The notes beneath the pieces were generated by a model. The model did no database searches. It had not been told where the DNA came from and saw only the letters and a program-made list of their open reading frames with translations. The translations under genes and the position numbers were made by a program. DNA of 29,010 nt, from IMG/VR virus record IMGVR_UViG_3300029986_000062, positions 1 to 29,010 of that record. The stretch is one strand, 5' to 3'. Origin of the DNA: a virus. Below, piece by piece: positions 16,443-24,690 of the stretch; position 1 is the first letter of the stretch; every line of letters starts with the position of its first letter.

Positions 16443-17129
16443 ATGGGAGGAATTGCGTCCGCTGCGGGCTCAATTGCAGATGGTTTCATTGGTAACAGTG
16501 CAGCTATTACTGCTGCTAATGCTGAAGCTGGAGGCTATGATAGTGCTATAAACACTGCTCAGAATGTATATAATACAAACTCTGCTAATTATACTCCATA
16601 TATCAATTCTGGAGCAAAGGCTAATCAAGAGTTATCAAATGAGACTGGAACTAATGGTGCTCTTGGTCGTCAATTTACACAGACAGATTTCCATCAAGAT
16701 CCAGGTTATCAATTTGATATGCAGCAAGGTTTAAGTGCTATCTCTAATTCAAATAGTGTGAGAGGTGGTGCTTTATCTGGTGGTTCTCAGAAATCAATGA
16801 GCAACTATGGAGAACAGCAAGCATCCAATGAGTTTAACAATGCTCGTAACTACTTTACACAAAATCAAAACCAGAATTATAGCCAACTGTCTGGATTATC
16901 CCAACAAGGTTTATCCGCTACACAGGGTTTAGGTCAACTTGGCAGTCAATATAGCACTTCTGTTGGAAACTCTCAGATTGGTATCGGTAATGTAATGGGA
17001 CAAGAGGCTTTAGGTAAAGCTTCTGCACAAGAGGGAGCAATCAATGGTTTTACCTCTTCTTTAGGTGGACAGCAAACAGGCTACTCTGGTTCAGGACTAT
17101 CACAAATCGTGGGATTATTTAGCTCATAA
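16443..17129 (+). CDS. DNA ejection protein, gp7-like
   Basis: A 228-residue Gly/Ser/Gln/Asn-rich protein. DPGYQFDMQQGLSAISN (about 83-99), then RGGALSGGSQKSMSNYGEQ and ASNEFNNARNYF are characteristic of a widespread podovirus family annotated as DNA transfer or injection protein (gp7-type). The N-terminus includes a short Ala-rich hydrophobic helix (about 10-30), and the rest is predicted mostly helical and flexible. Such proteins are packaged in the head and leave with the DNA. GGAG lies upstream. It is the first of three consecutive ejection genes, matching P22 order 7-20-16. Confidence 0.85.
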   Translation: MGGIASAAGSIADGFIGNSAAITAANAEAGGYDSAINTAQNVYNTNSANYTPYINSGAKANQELSNETGTNGALGRQFTQTDFHQDPGYQFDMQQGLSAISNSNSVRGGALSGGSQKSMSNYGEQQASNEFNNARNYFTQNQNQNYSQLSGLSQQGLSATQGLGQLGSQYSTSVGNSQIGIGNVMGQEALGKASAQEGAINGFTSSLGGQQTGYSGSGLSQIVGLFSS

Positions 17130-17144
17130 AAGAGGATATAAGAA

Positions 17145-19193
17145 ATGGCATATGGTAACTACGGATTAGGTGGACTCGGTTCAAACTCATTAGAGGTTGT
17201 GCCTACTGTTGCTCCTTACAATCCTCTTGTTTCTGCTCAGGTTGGGCAGATGATAGCAAATACAAACTATACAAACACTAATAATGCTGGACTCCAGGCA
17301 ACACAGGCTGCACAAGCTCAAGCTGCTACTGATTCTGCACTCGTAAGAGCGGCTGCACAGAAGGCTATCAAGTGGACTCCAGCCGGTTCCAATGTGGTCC
17401 AGGCTCCAGACCAAGCAGGGCAGGGCACACAGGCTCCAGCAGACCAGGCAGGGCAGCCTATCAACTACAACTCACTATCCAGTCAGACTAATACAACTAC
17501 TCCTGCTCAACCCGTCAACTACAACACACTATCCAGTCAGTCCAACCCTGCTGCTCCTCAGAACAGCCCAAGTGCCTATGTCGATCCGAACAGTGCCAGG
17601 GCTGGAAAGTATGGCATCTCAACTCCAGCGGCTCCTGTGGGAACTCCAGTCCAGTCCTATCCACCTCTAACTCCTGCTTCTCCTTCTGATCCAAAGGTTC
17701 TATCTGATCCGGTTCTATCCTCTATTGCTGGTGCTCACAATACCAGTGATACATCTATGGCTGTTGGTTCTAATCCTACCTTTAATGCTGTTCAGACCTA
17801 TTCTGGTGTTGGTCCAGATGGTAAGGTCGGCAACTTCACTGTTGATAGAACTTCTATTCTCCAGGACTTGCTTGCTAATGGTCGCGGAGACTTGGCCGAT
17901 GGATTAGTTAGTAAGTGGACAGATGCAGACTTACAGAGTGAGAAGGCGAAACAAACTGCTCTGGTAAACCAACATGCCCAGTTGGCCGGTATGCTCTCTG
18001 CATTTCAGGCACTTCCAAATGCTCTCAAGCCTGGAGCGTATCAAAGTTATGTAACACAGATGAAACAGGATGGTATAGACCCTTCTGCTTTTGGTCTTCC
18101 AGCTACTTATGATCCAACAAATAAGGATAGCGTTGCTGCTGTTTCTTCTTTTGCGGAACAAGCTAAAACTGTTGCAGATAGAGATAAGGAAAACTTTGAA
18201 GCTGTAAATGCTACACTAAATCAACAGAAGGATAATGAAACTGCAAGACATGATAAGGCGGATGAATATCTAAAGAGTCAGCAGAACAGAATTGAAGCGT
18301 TTAAGGCGTCTCAGGCTGTTAATGCTCTCTCTGGCTCAAATCTTGTCGGTCCTGCCTTTGTTGCTACTCTTGATCCAAGCGTAGTGAATACATTGAAAGG
18401 TGTTGCTACTGGAACTCTTAAGCTTCCAGGAAGAGGAGCCCAAACTTCGCAACTTCTCATTGCTGCTCATCAGGCTTTTCCAGATGTTGATATTGCTGGT
18501 GCTCAGAAGTTAACCGCAGATTTAGGAGCTTCTAACGCTGGAACTTCTGGTGGTATTGCTGAAGGTTCTAATAAGACTCTGGAACACATTGGAGTAATGA
18601 TGGGAGCGGATCAGGCTGCTGGTGGTGCTGGAAATTGGCTTCCTAACTGGGCTGGTAGCGCTCTGAACGCTACTGAAAATGCCGTCACAGGAAACAATGC
18701 TCGGAATGCTTGGGATGCTGCACATAGCGCAACTCTAAATGAAATGGCACGTAGTTTTAAGGGTGGACCTCCAGGAGAAAACGAAGTTATCAGAGACATG
18801 AAGACCCTATCTTACAGTGATACTCAGGCTCGTAAACAGAGGGTTTATCAAGCTTACTCGGATCTTCTTCAGGGTCAGACTGGAGCGGTAGAGAGTCAAC
18901 GTAAGGCAATGTATGGACAGCTTGATCCAGGAACAAGTCTCCTTACAAGCAAGGCTCAACAGGTCTATTCAGCACTTCATGGAGGCTCCACCAGTGGTCT
19001 TCTGCCTGCCTTTGATGCTGCTGGAGCTGGTCAGGGTGGACAGGCACCAGGTCAGGCACCATCTGCGCAGGCTCCAGGTGCTCTAAACTCTGTTCTCTCA
19101 GATGCTAAGACAGCTATTGCCCAGGGAGCACCAAGAGCAGCAGTATTAGCAAGAGCCAAAGCACATGGATTTGATTTAACTGGAAAGTTGTAA
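17145..19193 (+). CDS. DNA ejection protein, gp20-position
   Basis: A 682-residue protein. Residues about 50-190 are low complexity (Ala/Gln/Pro/Thr/Ser) and contain two near-identical stretches, NYNSLSSQTNTTTPAQ and NYNTLSSQSNPAAPQ. Residues about 260-400 are helical and charged. A later segment (about 445-620) with SNKTLEHIGVMMGADQAAGG, NWLPNWAGSALNA and ARSFKGGPPGENEVIRDM resembles conserved parts of ejection proteins in other podoviruses. The C-terminus returns to Gly/Ala/Pro-rich sequence. Position between gp7-like and gp16-like genes supports the role. No lytic enzyme motif is evident. AGAGGATATAAG precedes the ATG. Confidence 0.78.
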   Translation: MAYGNYGLGGLGSNSLEVVPTVAPYNPLVSAQVGQMIANTNYTNTNNAGLQATQAAQAQAATDSALVRAAAQKAIKWTPAGSNVVQAPDQAGQGTQAPADQAGQPINYNSLSSQTNTTTPAQPVNYNTLSSQSNPAAPQNSPSAYVDPNSARAGKYGISTPAAPVGTPVQSYPPLTPASPSDPKVLSDPVLSSIAGAHNTSDTSMAVGSNPTFNAVQTYSGVGPDGKVGNFTVDRTSILQDLLANGRGDLADGLVSKWTDADLQSEKAKQTALVNQHAQLAGMLSAFQALPNALKPGAYQSYVTQMKQDGIDPSAFGLPATYDPTNKDSVAAVSSFAEQAKTVADRDKENFEAVNATLNQQKDNETARHDKADEYLKSQQNRIEAFKASQAVNALSGSNLVGPAFVATLDPSVVNTLKGVATGTLKLPGRGAQTSQLLIAAHQAFPDVDIAGAQKLTADLGASNAGTSGGIAEGSNKTLEHIGVMMGADQAAGGAGNWLPNWAGSALNATENAVTGNNARNAWDAAHSATLNEMARSFKGGPPGENEVIRDMKTLSYSDTQARKQRVYQAYSDLLQGQTGAVESQRKAMYGQLDPGTSLLTSKAQQVYSALHGGSTSGLLPAFDAAGAGQGGQAPGQAPSAQAPGALNSVLSDAKTAIAQGAPRAAVLARAKAHGFDLTGKL

Positions 19194-19196
19194 GAT

Positions 19197-22052
19197 ATGG
19201 GTTTATTTGATGATTTAGTTCCACAACAATCTAAGCAAGCTGGCCTGTTTGATGATTTAGTTCCGTCAAGTGGTGCTGTTGGTGCTAACAATCCACAATA
19301 CAATGATGCTGGTGCTGCAAGATTGGGCACTTCATACGGTCAGTCTCAGGCAAATCAACAACCTTCTGCCTGGAACAGGGCAACAGCTATGGCAAATCGG
19401 CTCTCTTCTATTGGTCTGATTGGTCTTACCGCTCCTGCTCAGGCTGTTCTTGGTGCCTATTCTCACACTGGCCTTCCTGGTGCTCAAGCTGCTGGACAGA
19501 CTGTAAATAATCTCCAGTCATACGGGAATGAGCTTATCAGTGGTGCTCCACAGGCATTAGGACTTCCATCAAATCAACAGGGTTATGATTTAGGTGGTGT
19601 TGGAGATGCTATTAAGACTGCTGGATCTATGGTTTCTGGTGCTGCTTTAGGTCAGGCTACAGGTCTTAACTCTCTAATTGGTGGTATTAACAGCTATCTG
19701 CCTCAAGCAAGTTCCTATCTTGGTCGTGCTGCTTCATCTGGCTTGGGTGGAGTTGTAGGTGGAACTGGCTATGGTGCTCTGAATGCTGCTACTACTCCAG
19801 TTGCTCCAGGTGATACATACGCAAACCACTTAGCACAGAACCTTAAGGGTGGTGCTCTGACTGGTGGTGTTGTGGGAGCAGCAATTCCAATGGTTCTTGA
19901 CGCTCCTGAAGCTATTGGAAACGGTATGGACTCAATCAAGAGTGGTGGTTTAGCTGCTAAGAAGATTGCGCTTGGAACTTCTAAGGTTTCACTACCTGGT
20001 GAGATTCTGACTGGTGAAAGTGTGAATGATGTAATGGCAAATGCCCAGAGTAATCCAGCATTTGAAGGGAAGACCATCCCCGAGATTCAGCTTATCTCAC
20101 AAGGAACTGGAGAGAATGCTTCTAATGCTAAGTCTATCATTCAACGTCTAACTGTTGCTGCTGGTAATGAAAATAGTGTTGGTCTTTCAATCGGTGATAT
20201 AAGCCAAGATCCAAAACTACAGATAAGGGAGCAAGGCTTAGAAGGTGCTCCAGGAAATGTCGTTCTAAATGCCCGGCAGACCCAAGGAAGTCAGATAAGA
20301 CAGGCAATCATGGATCAACAGAGCAAGTATGATGGTGTTGCTCAGTCTACTAAATATGATTTTGACACTCCATCCCCGTATACTCAACCAATGCCAAATC
20401 GTCCACTCAACCCTGAGATTGACGATATTGACAGTATGACTCCTACTGTGTCTGAAGCTGCTGGGGCTGGAGACAAGGGAGCACAATACCTCCAGACTGA
20501 GATGGCTAAGGCCAATACAAATCCTAAGATAATCCAGGCATCTCTTGAGGGTCAATTCTGGAAGAATAGACAGATTTCAAGTGCTGCCTATAACTCATTT
20601 AATGACTATCTGAATGGTGCTGCTGATGGTGAACTTGTTGATGTAAGCTCTACCGTCCAAGACATTAAGCAGGCAAGAGCAGATAACAGAACGTCTCCTG
20701 GGTATGATCCAGCTATCGAAGAACTGCTAAAGCGATACGAGACAAATCTAACAAATCCTTCTGCTGACATGAGCTATCCAAATGTTCAGAAGTCAATATC
20801 ACAGATGGAAGGTGAGATTGAAGATTTGAAGGCAAGTGGTAATCGGTCAGCAGCAAGAACACTATTTCAAGTAAAGAATGGTCTAAATGGTAATGTCACT
20901 AACTTTGTCCAGTCTACCCTTGCGGATGACCCTGGAGCACTCGCAACATTTGGAAAGGCAGATACTTACTATAAGCAGAATGTTCTACCTTTCCAGGATC
21001 CAGATAGCGGTATCTCAAAGATTATGAATGGTATTGATGCTGATAAGGCTGTTTCTCCACTCTTTACGGATAGTAGCCCAGACCAATTTTCGCGTATTTT
21101 CTCACAACTGGACAGTAAGGGTCAAGCTGCTGTTAGGGCTGAGATGGTAGGAAGAACTGAAGATGCTGCTACCAGAATGAAGAACTTTCAAGGTATCAAT
21201 ATACCTTCGGTAGCCAGATTTCTTGAGAATAGGTCGGATCAGGTAGCAACAGCTTTTGGCAATGATAATAGTATTTCTGCTCTATCGAATCTTATTAGAA
21301 ATATACCAAGAGCAGGATATCAGTCTAATTTGGCTAAGTCTATGAGCTTTATTCAGCCCGGCAATATCTTAAGAAGTCAAGTTGCTGGAGGTGTTGGGGC
21401 TGGTTTGGGTGGTCTGCCTGGTTATGCGATGGGTATTGCTGCGGAAACTGGTGGTGAAATTGGCTATAACAACATGATAGGAAAGGGTTTAATGGCTCCA
21501 AACTTGGGAGAATATACCAGACCTGTTCAACCTGTCTCTCCATCTGCTCCTGTCCAGACAGCTTTGCCCTTCAATGTGCCAACCCTGGCAGACAAGAGCA
21601 CTTCAGTTCCGTCAAGTGTCGATCCTGGGTTCCAGTCTCAGTATCAGCAGGCCAGACCCATGCCCTATCAGATGCCGGCACTCTCAGATAGCTCTACACT
21701 TCCCACACAACCTCCAAGAGCAATGCCATACGTCCAGAGATTAGGCATGTATCTTTCATCTTCATCAACTGGACTGGCAACACCTGGACTTGCTCAACTT
21801 CCCGAATACAAGCCTCCAGTTCCTTTAGGTGGTCCTGTAGCTCTCGCTCCACAGACTCCAGCACTTCCACCCTATCCAGAGGCAGTAGGACGGCTCAATG
21901 GTCCTGTCTATCCACCAGCACAGACTATGAAGATGATGTTGAAGGGCCGTGGCATTCAAGTCTATGAACCTAAGAGTATGTCCGAATATGCTGCTATCCC
22001 TTCTGGTAGTGTCTACAAAAGTGTTAGTGGTTCATTTGGAATTAAACAATAA
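19197..22052 (+). CDS. large DNA ejection protein, gp16-position
   Basis: A 951-residue protein. It begins with a duplicated GLFDDLVP motif (residues 2-9 and 16-23), typical of large phage internal proteins. Residues about 55-90 and 130-240 are Gly/Ala-rich and hydrophobic (IGLIGLTAPAQAVLGAYS, then GALTGGVVGAAIPMVL), suggesting membrane contact during genome entry. Residues about 260-700 are helical and charged. Another glycine-rich segment follows at about 725-760 (GGVGAGLGGLPGYAMGIA), then a Pro-rich tail. P22 gp16 is 609 residues, so this is longer. I see no transglycosylase or peptidase signature. It starts 4 bases after the previous stop. Confidence 0.78.
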   Translation: MGLFDDLVPQQSKQAGLFDDLVPSSGAVGANNPQYNDAGAARLGTSYGQSQANQQPSAWNRATAMANRLSSIGLIGLTAPAQAVLGAYSHTGLPGAQAAGQTVNNLQSYGNELISGAPQALGLPSNQQGYDLGGVGDAIKTAGSMVSGAALGQATGLNSLIGGINSYLPQASSYLGRAASSGLGGVVGGTGYGALNAATTPVAPGDTYANHLAQNLKGGALTGGVVGAAIPMVLDAPEAIGNGMDSIKSGGLAAKKIALGTSKVSLPGEILTGESVNDVMANAQSNPAFEGKTIPEIQLISQGTGENASNAKSIIQRLTVAAGNENSVGLSIGDISQDPKLQIREQGLEGAPGNVVLNARQTQGSQIRQAIMDQQSKYDGVAQSTKYDFDTPSPYTQPMPNRPLNPEIDDIDSMTPTVSEAAGAGDKGAQYLQTEMAKANTNPKIIQASLEGQFWKNRQISSAAYNSFNDYLNGAADGELVDVSSTVQDIKQARADNRTSPGYDPAIEELLKRYETNLTNPSADMSYPNVQKSISQMEGEIEDLKASGNRSAARTLFQVKNGLNGNVTNFVQSTLADDPGALATFGKADTYYKQNVLPFQDPDSGISKIMNGIDADKAVSPLFTDSSPDQFSRIFSQLDSKGQAAVRAEMVGRTEDAATRMKNFQGINIPSVARFLENRSDQVATAFGNDNSISALSNLIRNIPRAGYQSNLAKSMSFIQPGNILRSQVAGGVGAGLGGLPGYAMGIAAETGGEIGYNNMIGKGLMAPNLGEYTRPVQPVSPSAPVQTALPFNVPTLADKSTSVPSSVDPGFQSQYQQARPMPYQMPALSDSSTLPTQPPRAMPYVQRLGMYLSSSSTGLATPGLAQLPEYKPPVPLGGPVALAPQTPALPPYPEAVGRLNGPVYPPAQTMKMMLKGRGIQVYEPKSMSEYAAIPSGSVYKSVSGSFGIKQ

Positions 22053-22068
22053 GAAAGAGTAAGAGATA

Positions 22069-22359
22069 ATGCTACAACCCTACATGCACGTTCCACAATC
22101 TCATCAGTTAGCCTTTAAATCTGCCTTTGGAGAGCCTAATGCGTCACAACTCATTCCATCTGCTGAAAGTGGAGTTGTGAATGGTCCTCTAATTCCAAGT
22201 GCCGTCCTCTCTCCAGCTATTCATGAGAAGGTAAAGCCAAAGATGATGCACTCCCTCATTCACTCTGCCGTCAAATCGGCCAATCCCGATGCAGGGCAGG
22301 GAGGTGGACAGCCTTCTCTTGGTGGTTTGGCCCAACTTGGAAATATAGTCAAATCTTAG
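22069..22359 (+). CDS. small hypothetical protein after the ejection genes
   Basis: A 96-residue protein that I do not recognise. It is proline- and serine-containing, with two repeats of an LIPSA motif (about residues 27 and 41), a lysine/histidine-rich helix (HEKVKPKMMHSLIHSAVKSA) and a Gly-rich end. AAGAAAGAGTAAGAGAT lies upstream as the ribosome-binding region, and spacing to both neighbours is short, so it is probably the penultimate gene of the late transcript. A minor virion or assembly role is possible from position alone. Confidence 0.6.
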   Translation: MLQPYMHVPQSHQLAFKSAFGEPNASQLIPSAESGVVNGPLIPSAVLSPAIHEKVKPKMMHSLIHSAVKSANPDAGQGGGQPSLGGLAQLGNIVKS

Positions 22360-22388
22360 AAATAAATGTATGTAGATTGGGACAAGAC

Positions 22389-22697
22389 ATGATTGATGTA
22401 GTAAGTTCGTTAATGATTATTGGAACTGTAGGTGGTTTCTTTACTGCCGGTTATAAGGTGTTGGATAGTAAGGTTGAACCAATAAACAAGATGCTTTTGG
22501 ATATACAACTACATCAAGCAAACATTGAAAATACATATCTAAAGAAAGATGTATACAACGCCGAAAGTAAGCAGGTAGATAGTAAGATTGTTGATATTGC
22601 TAATGAGACAAGAGAAGAGTTAAGAGAAGAAATTAAAGATACTGAAGAGAGACTAACCAAAAGAGTTGAAAAGATTGAGCAGGTAGTTTTTAAGTAG
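22389..22697 (+). CDS. small membrane-anchored coiled-coil protein
   Basis: A 102-residue protein if it starts at ATG 22389; a TTG at 22377 would add four residues. It has one N-terminal transmembrane segment (SSLMIIGTVGGFFTAGYKVL) and then an amphipathic, highly charged helix to the end (ETREELREEIKDTEERLTKR), predicted coiled coil. Similar TM-plus-coil proteins of about 100 residues are common in phage genomes near tail or lysis genes. It resembles an inner-membrane spanin in outline but lies before a terminator, away from the lysis genes at 26845-28133. Function not assigned. Confidence 0.7.
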   Translation: MIDVVSSLMIIGTVGGFFTAGYKVLDSKVEPINKMLLDIQLHQANIENTYLKKDVYNAESKQVDSKIVDIANETREELREEIKDTEERLTKRVEKIEQVVFK

Positions 22698-22722
22698 TAG
22701 TCCAATGATAGAAGATAGTAGA

Positions 22723-22755
22723 AGACCCACCAGTTACATTAGTGGGTCTAATTTT
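22723..22755 (+). terminator. rho-independent terminator ending the late operon
   Basis: AGACCCAC (22723-22730) and GTGGGTCT (22742-22749) form a perfect 8-bp stem around an 11-base loop, followed by AATTTTG. It lies 26 bases past the last structural-module gene. Confidence 0.85.
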
Positions 22756-22766
22756 GTCTGAATGGT

Positions 22767-22785
22767 GTTTCTTGGGCTCTGGATG
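22767..22785. repeat. 19-bp direct repeat, left copy
   Basis: GTTTCTTGGGCTCTGGATG is identical to 24424-24442. Both copies lie just after a terminator hairpin. The interval between them holds two accessory genes. A weaker gapped match (CTGGGCT-GGATGG-TTCA) occurs near 50-65. Confidence 0.85.
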
Positions 22786-22788
22786 GGT

Positions 22789-22840
22789 TCAGGAGATGCT
22801 GGATGAGGCTGGAGGTGTCACTGTCTCTCTGTGCTCCTGA
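22789..22840 (+). other. GC-rich leader of the accessory cassette, with long-loop inverted repeat
   Basis: TCAGGAG (22789-22795) and CTCCTGA (22834-22840) are a perfect 7-bp inverted repeat enclosing a purine-rich 38-base loop. The rest of 22841-22954 has no gene and no convincing sigma70 promoter. The hairpin may belong to the 5' leader or to the junction of the inserted cassette. Confidence 0.35.
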
Positions 22841-22954
22841 GATGCCGTCTCAAAAGGGCACTCTGCCAGGTATCCAACTCCCAAGCGAATAGTTCATATC
22901 GACCCAGGAAGGATTAGGGAATATCCTGAGAAGCATAAAAGCACTGGAGAAGAT

Positions 22955-23566
22955 ATGAGGTTCCCAACGTTCGTTGTCGTGTCCGGCGTCCTTGTGATGC
23001 TGACCCTTGGTTGTGATATGTTCAAGAGTAACGAGACTCTTATCACAGAAAAGGCATGGGCTGAGTTCCGAGAAAAGCTCAAAAGCCCATCAACGGCAAA
23101 ATTAGTATCCGGTCAAGTATATGAGTCAAAAGATAAAGCCGATAACCTGAAAACTTATATAAAGTCTAATTTTCTTATAGAGTCATTGGCGAGAAACATT
23201 GATCTTTTGAAGATTGCCAACAGATCACCAACCATCAATGATAAAAACATTGATAAAGTTAAAAACGATATTATTATTGAAACAAAACAATTTGATGATA
23301 AACATCTGTGTGCTGGCTTAGGTGAAGAACTGTTTAACAAAAAGACATGTAAGGAAGTATCTAAGGTATTGGTGGCAGATTTGAATAGTGTAACCAAACA
23401 AGAAACTGATAATTTAGCTAAAAATGCTACGCTCAAGTTCTACACTGTATGTATTGATTACGATGCCCAAAATAGTTATGGTGCGGTCTTACGTGGGGAG
23501 ACTTTTGGTAAGGTAATAGAGACTGATTCTGGATACATTAGAATTGTAGATTTTATTGGTCAATAG
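22955..23566 (+). CDS. predicted lipoprotein, accessory (moron-like)
   Basis: A 203-residue protein with a signal peptide (VVVSGVLVMLTLGC) ending in a lipobox-like LTLGC, with Cys20 as the lipidated residue. Residues about 32-55 contain EFREKLKSPSTAKLVSGQVY, similar in style to small lipoproteins with a KDPSSAKF-type motif. Two further cysteines (about 117 and 130) could form a disulfide. The C-terminus (VCIDYDAQNSYGAVLRGE, then GYIRIVDF) looks like a compact beta domain. GGAG five bases before the ATG supports the start. An outer-membrane or periplasmic role such as superinfection exclusion or envelope modification is an inference from location and lipidation. Confidence 0.75.
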   Translation: MRFPTFVVVSGVLVMLTLGCDMFKSNETLITEKAWAEFREKLKSPSTAKLVSGQVYESKDKADNLKTYIKSNFLIESLARNIDLLKIANRSPTINDKNIDKVKNDIIIETKQFDDKHLCAGLGEELFNKKTCKEVSKVLVADLNSVTKQETDNLAKNATLKFYTVCIDYDAQNSYGAVLRGETFGKVIETDSGYIRIVDFIGQ

Positions 23567-23598
23567 CTTTAGTCCGTATCAGGGATAAGGGAAGATGG

Positions 23599-24354
23599 AT
23601 GATGTTGCTTGAGGATACTCCAAACTTCTGGTCTTCGTTTTGGACTGCCATAGGTGCCTTGGGTTCTATCGCTGCGGCGGGTGGTGCTTGCTATGCTGCG
23701 TTCCAGGCCAGGGCCACAGTTGGAGAGATGAAGAGTGAAAGGCTGGAACGGAGAAGACTTGAGGAGCCGGAACTGTCAATAGACGGTGCTTCTATTTTAA
23801 CTCCAGACAGCATTGATACTCCAATTTTTGTTTATCATATTAACATCAACAATATAAAAGAGAGTAAGATATTGGATATGAAATATGTAATAGCATTATT
23901 CTATAAAAACGATAATGGTGATAATACTTTAGGCGTTTCTTTAGTGGTTTGCGAAAGGTGCTATGGATCTTGTCCAAGAACGCTACATGGTAGTTGCACT
24001 ATATTTAATGCAAAGTTTTCAGAAAGAACTATTAGCAAATCAATAGGTTTTTTTGTTGTCAAAGATATATATTTGAATGAAAAAAGGATTATTGGTCAAT
24101 TGAACCATATGGGTGAGTGGGATGACGTTTTTGAGAGTAGATTTGCGCATTCAAGACCAGTTGAGTTGGTCGCAATGGCTGACGGCGGTAGAAAAGACTC
24201 TACCGCCGGTATCACCGTATTGGAAGATAATGTTAAAGAAGAGATTATGAGTTCCATTGTGAGTAAAATTAAAGATAAAGAGACATTGGCTTTTGTTAAT
24301 TCATTTGTGAAGATAAATAAAGAGTCACCATGGTTTATAAAAATCTTTCGGTAG
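23599..24354 (+). CDS. membrane-anchored accessory protein with C-terminal cytosolic domain
   Basis: A 251-residue protein of unknown function. Residues about 10-34 form one transmembrane helix (WTAIGALGSIAAAGGACYAA). A positively charged helix follows (EMKSERLERRRLEE), which should place the rest in the cytoplasm. From PELSID (about residue 57) a beta-rich domain begins that resembles the corresponding part of the protein at 28264-29010. By count, 23641-23760 is 57.5 per cent GC and 23821-23940 only 24 per cent, so the anchor and domain have different origins or constraints. AAGGGAAG lies upstream. It follows the lipoprotein gene by 32 bases and probably shares its transcript. Confidence 0.75.
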   Translation: MMLLEDTPNFWSSFWTAIGALGSIAAAGGACYAAFQARATVGEMKSERLERRRLEEPELSIDGASILTPDSIDTPIFVYHININNIKESKILDMKYVIALFYKNDNGDNTLGVSLVVCERCYGSCPRTLHGSCTIFNAKFSERTISKSIGFFVVKDIYLNEKRIIGQLNHMGEWDDVFESRFAHSRPVELVAMADGGRKDSTAGITVLEDNVKEEIMSSIVSKIKDKETLAFVNSFVKINKESPWFIKIFR

Positions 24355-24400
24355 TTGAATTAACAATTTGTAACATTCATAGTGCTGTAGACAAGGAAAA

Positions 24401-24422
24401 GCCCTTCGATTACTCAAAGGGC
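24401..24422. terminator. bidirectional terminator between the accessory cassette and the leftward cluster
   Basis: On the minus strand GCCCTTTGA-gtaa-TCGAAGGGC forms a 9-bp stem (one G-T wobble) with a tetraloop, followed by TTTTCC. On the plus strand the same stem has one mismatch and is followed by CGTTTCTT. It can stop rightward transcription from the cassette and leftward transcription from the 24529-25071 genes. Confidence 0.75.
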
Positions 24423-24423
24423 C

Positions 24424-24442
24424 GTTTCTTGGGCTCTGGATG
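24424..24442. repeat. 19-bp direct repeat, right copy
   Basis: Identical to 22767-22785 and placed directly after the terminator hairpin at 24401-24422. Confidence 0.85.
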
Positions 24443-24528
24443 AGCCTACAAGCTGTCAAATGGTCCTTATCGACTATTGGCCCATTCCATCTTTTTGCTT
24501 TAACCTTGAAGGCCGTTATAGCGTTTCG

Positions 24529-24690
24529 TTAAATATCCTCTGGGTAGATACGTTCAAAGAGTAGTGCTTGCCTAATCTCTTCCTTCTCTCGCTCAAGTTC
24601 TTTGATTTGCTGGAGTGCTACCGCTAATGCCTCTTCAACCTTATGATTTCTACACTTGAGAGATGCGAGTATTAACTTTCTGTCTACCAT
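24529..24690 (-). CDS. 53-residue coiled-coil protein beside the HNH gene
   Basis: Reading the minus strand from ATG (24688-24690) gives 53 codons and TAA at 24529-24531. It starts immediately after the stop of the HNH gene, so translation is probably coupled. The product begins MVDRKLILASLKCRNHKVEE and continues as a charged helix (QQIKELEREKEEIRQALLFE) predicted to be coiled coil. No family is recognised. It might be a DNA-binding or endonuclease-associated partner, but this is only inferred from the tight linkage. Confidence 0.6.
   Translation of the reverse strand: MVDRKLILASLKCRNHKVEEALAVALQQIKELEREKEEIRQALLFERIYPEDI

Noticed and set aside
19769-20077. Long minus-strand frames inside the structural genes (for example in the large ejection gene)
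   Set aside because: They lie antisense to clear genes, lack ribosome-binding sites and have no domains; they follow from codon bias of the real gene.
22389-22697. Spanin call for the TM-plus-coil protein
   Set aside because: The topology fits loosely, but it lies before the late terminator and away from the lysis-like genes, with no partner lipoprotein beside it.
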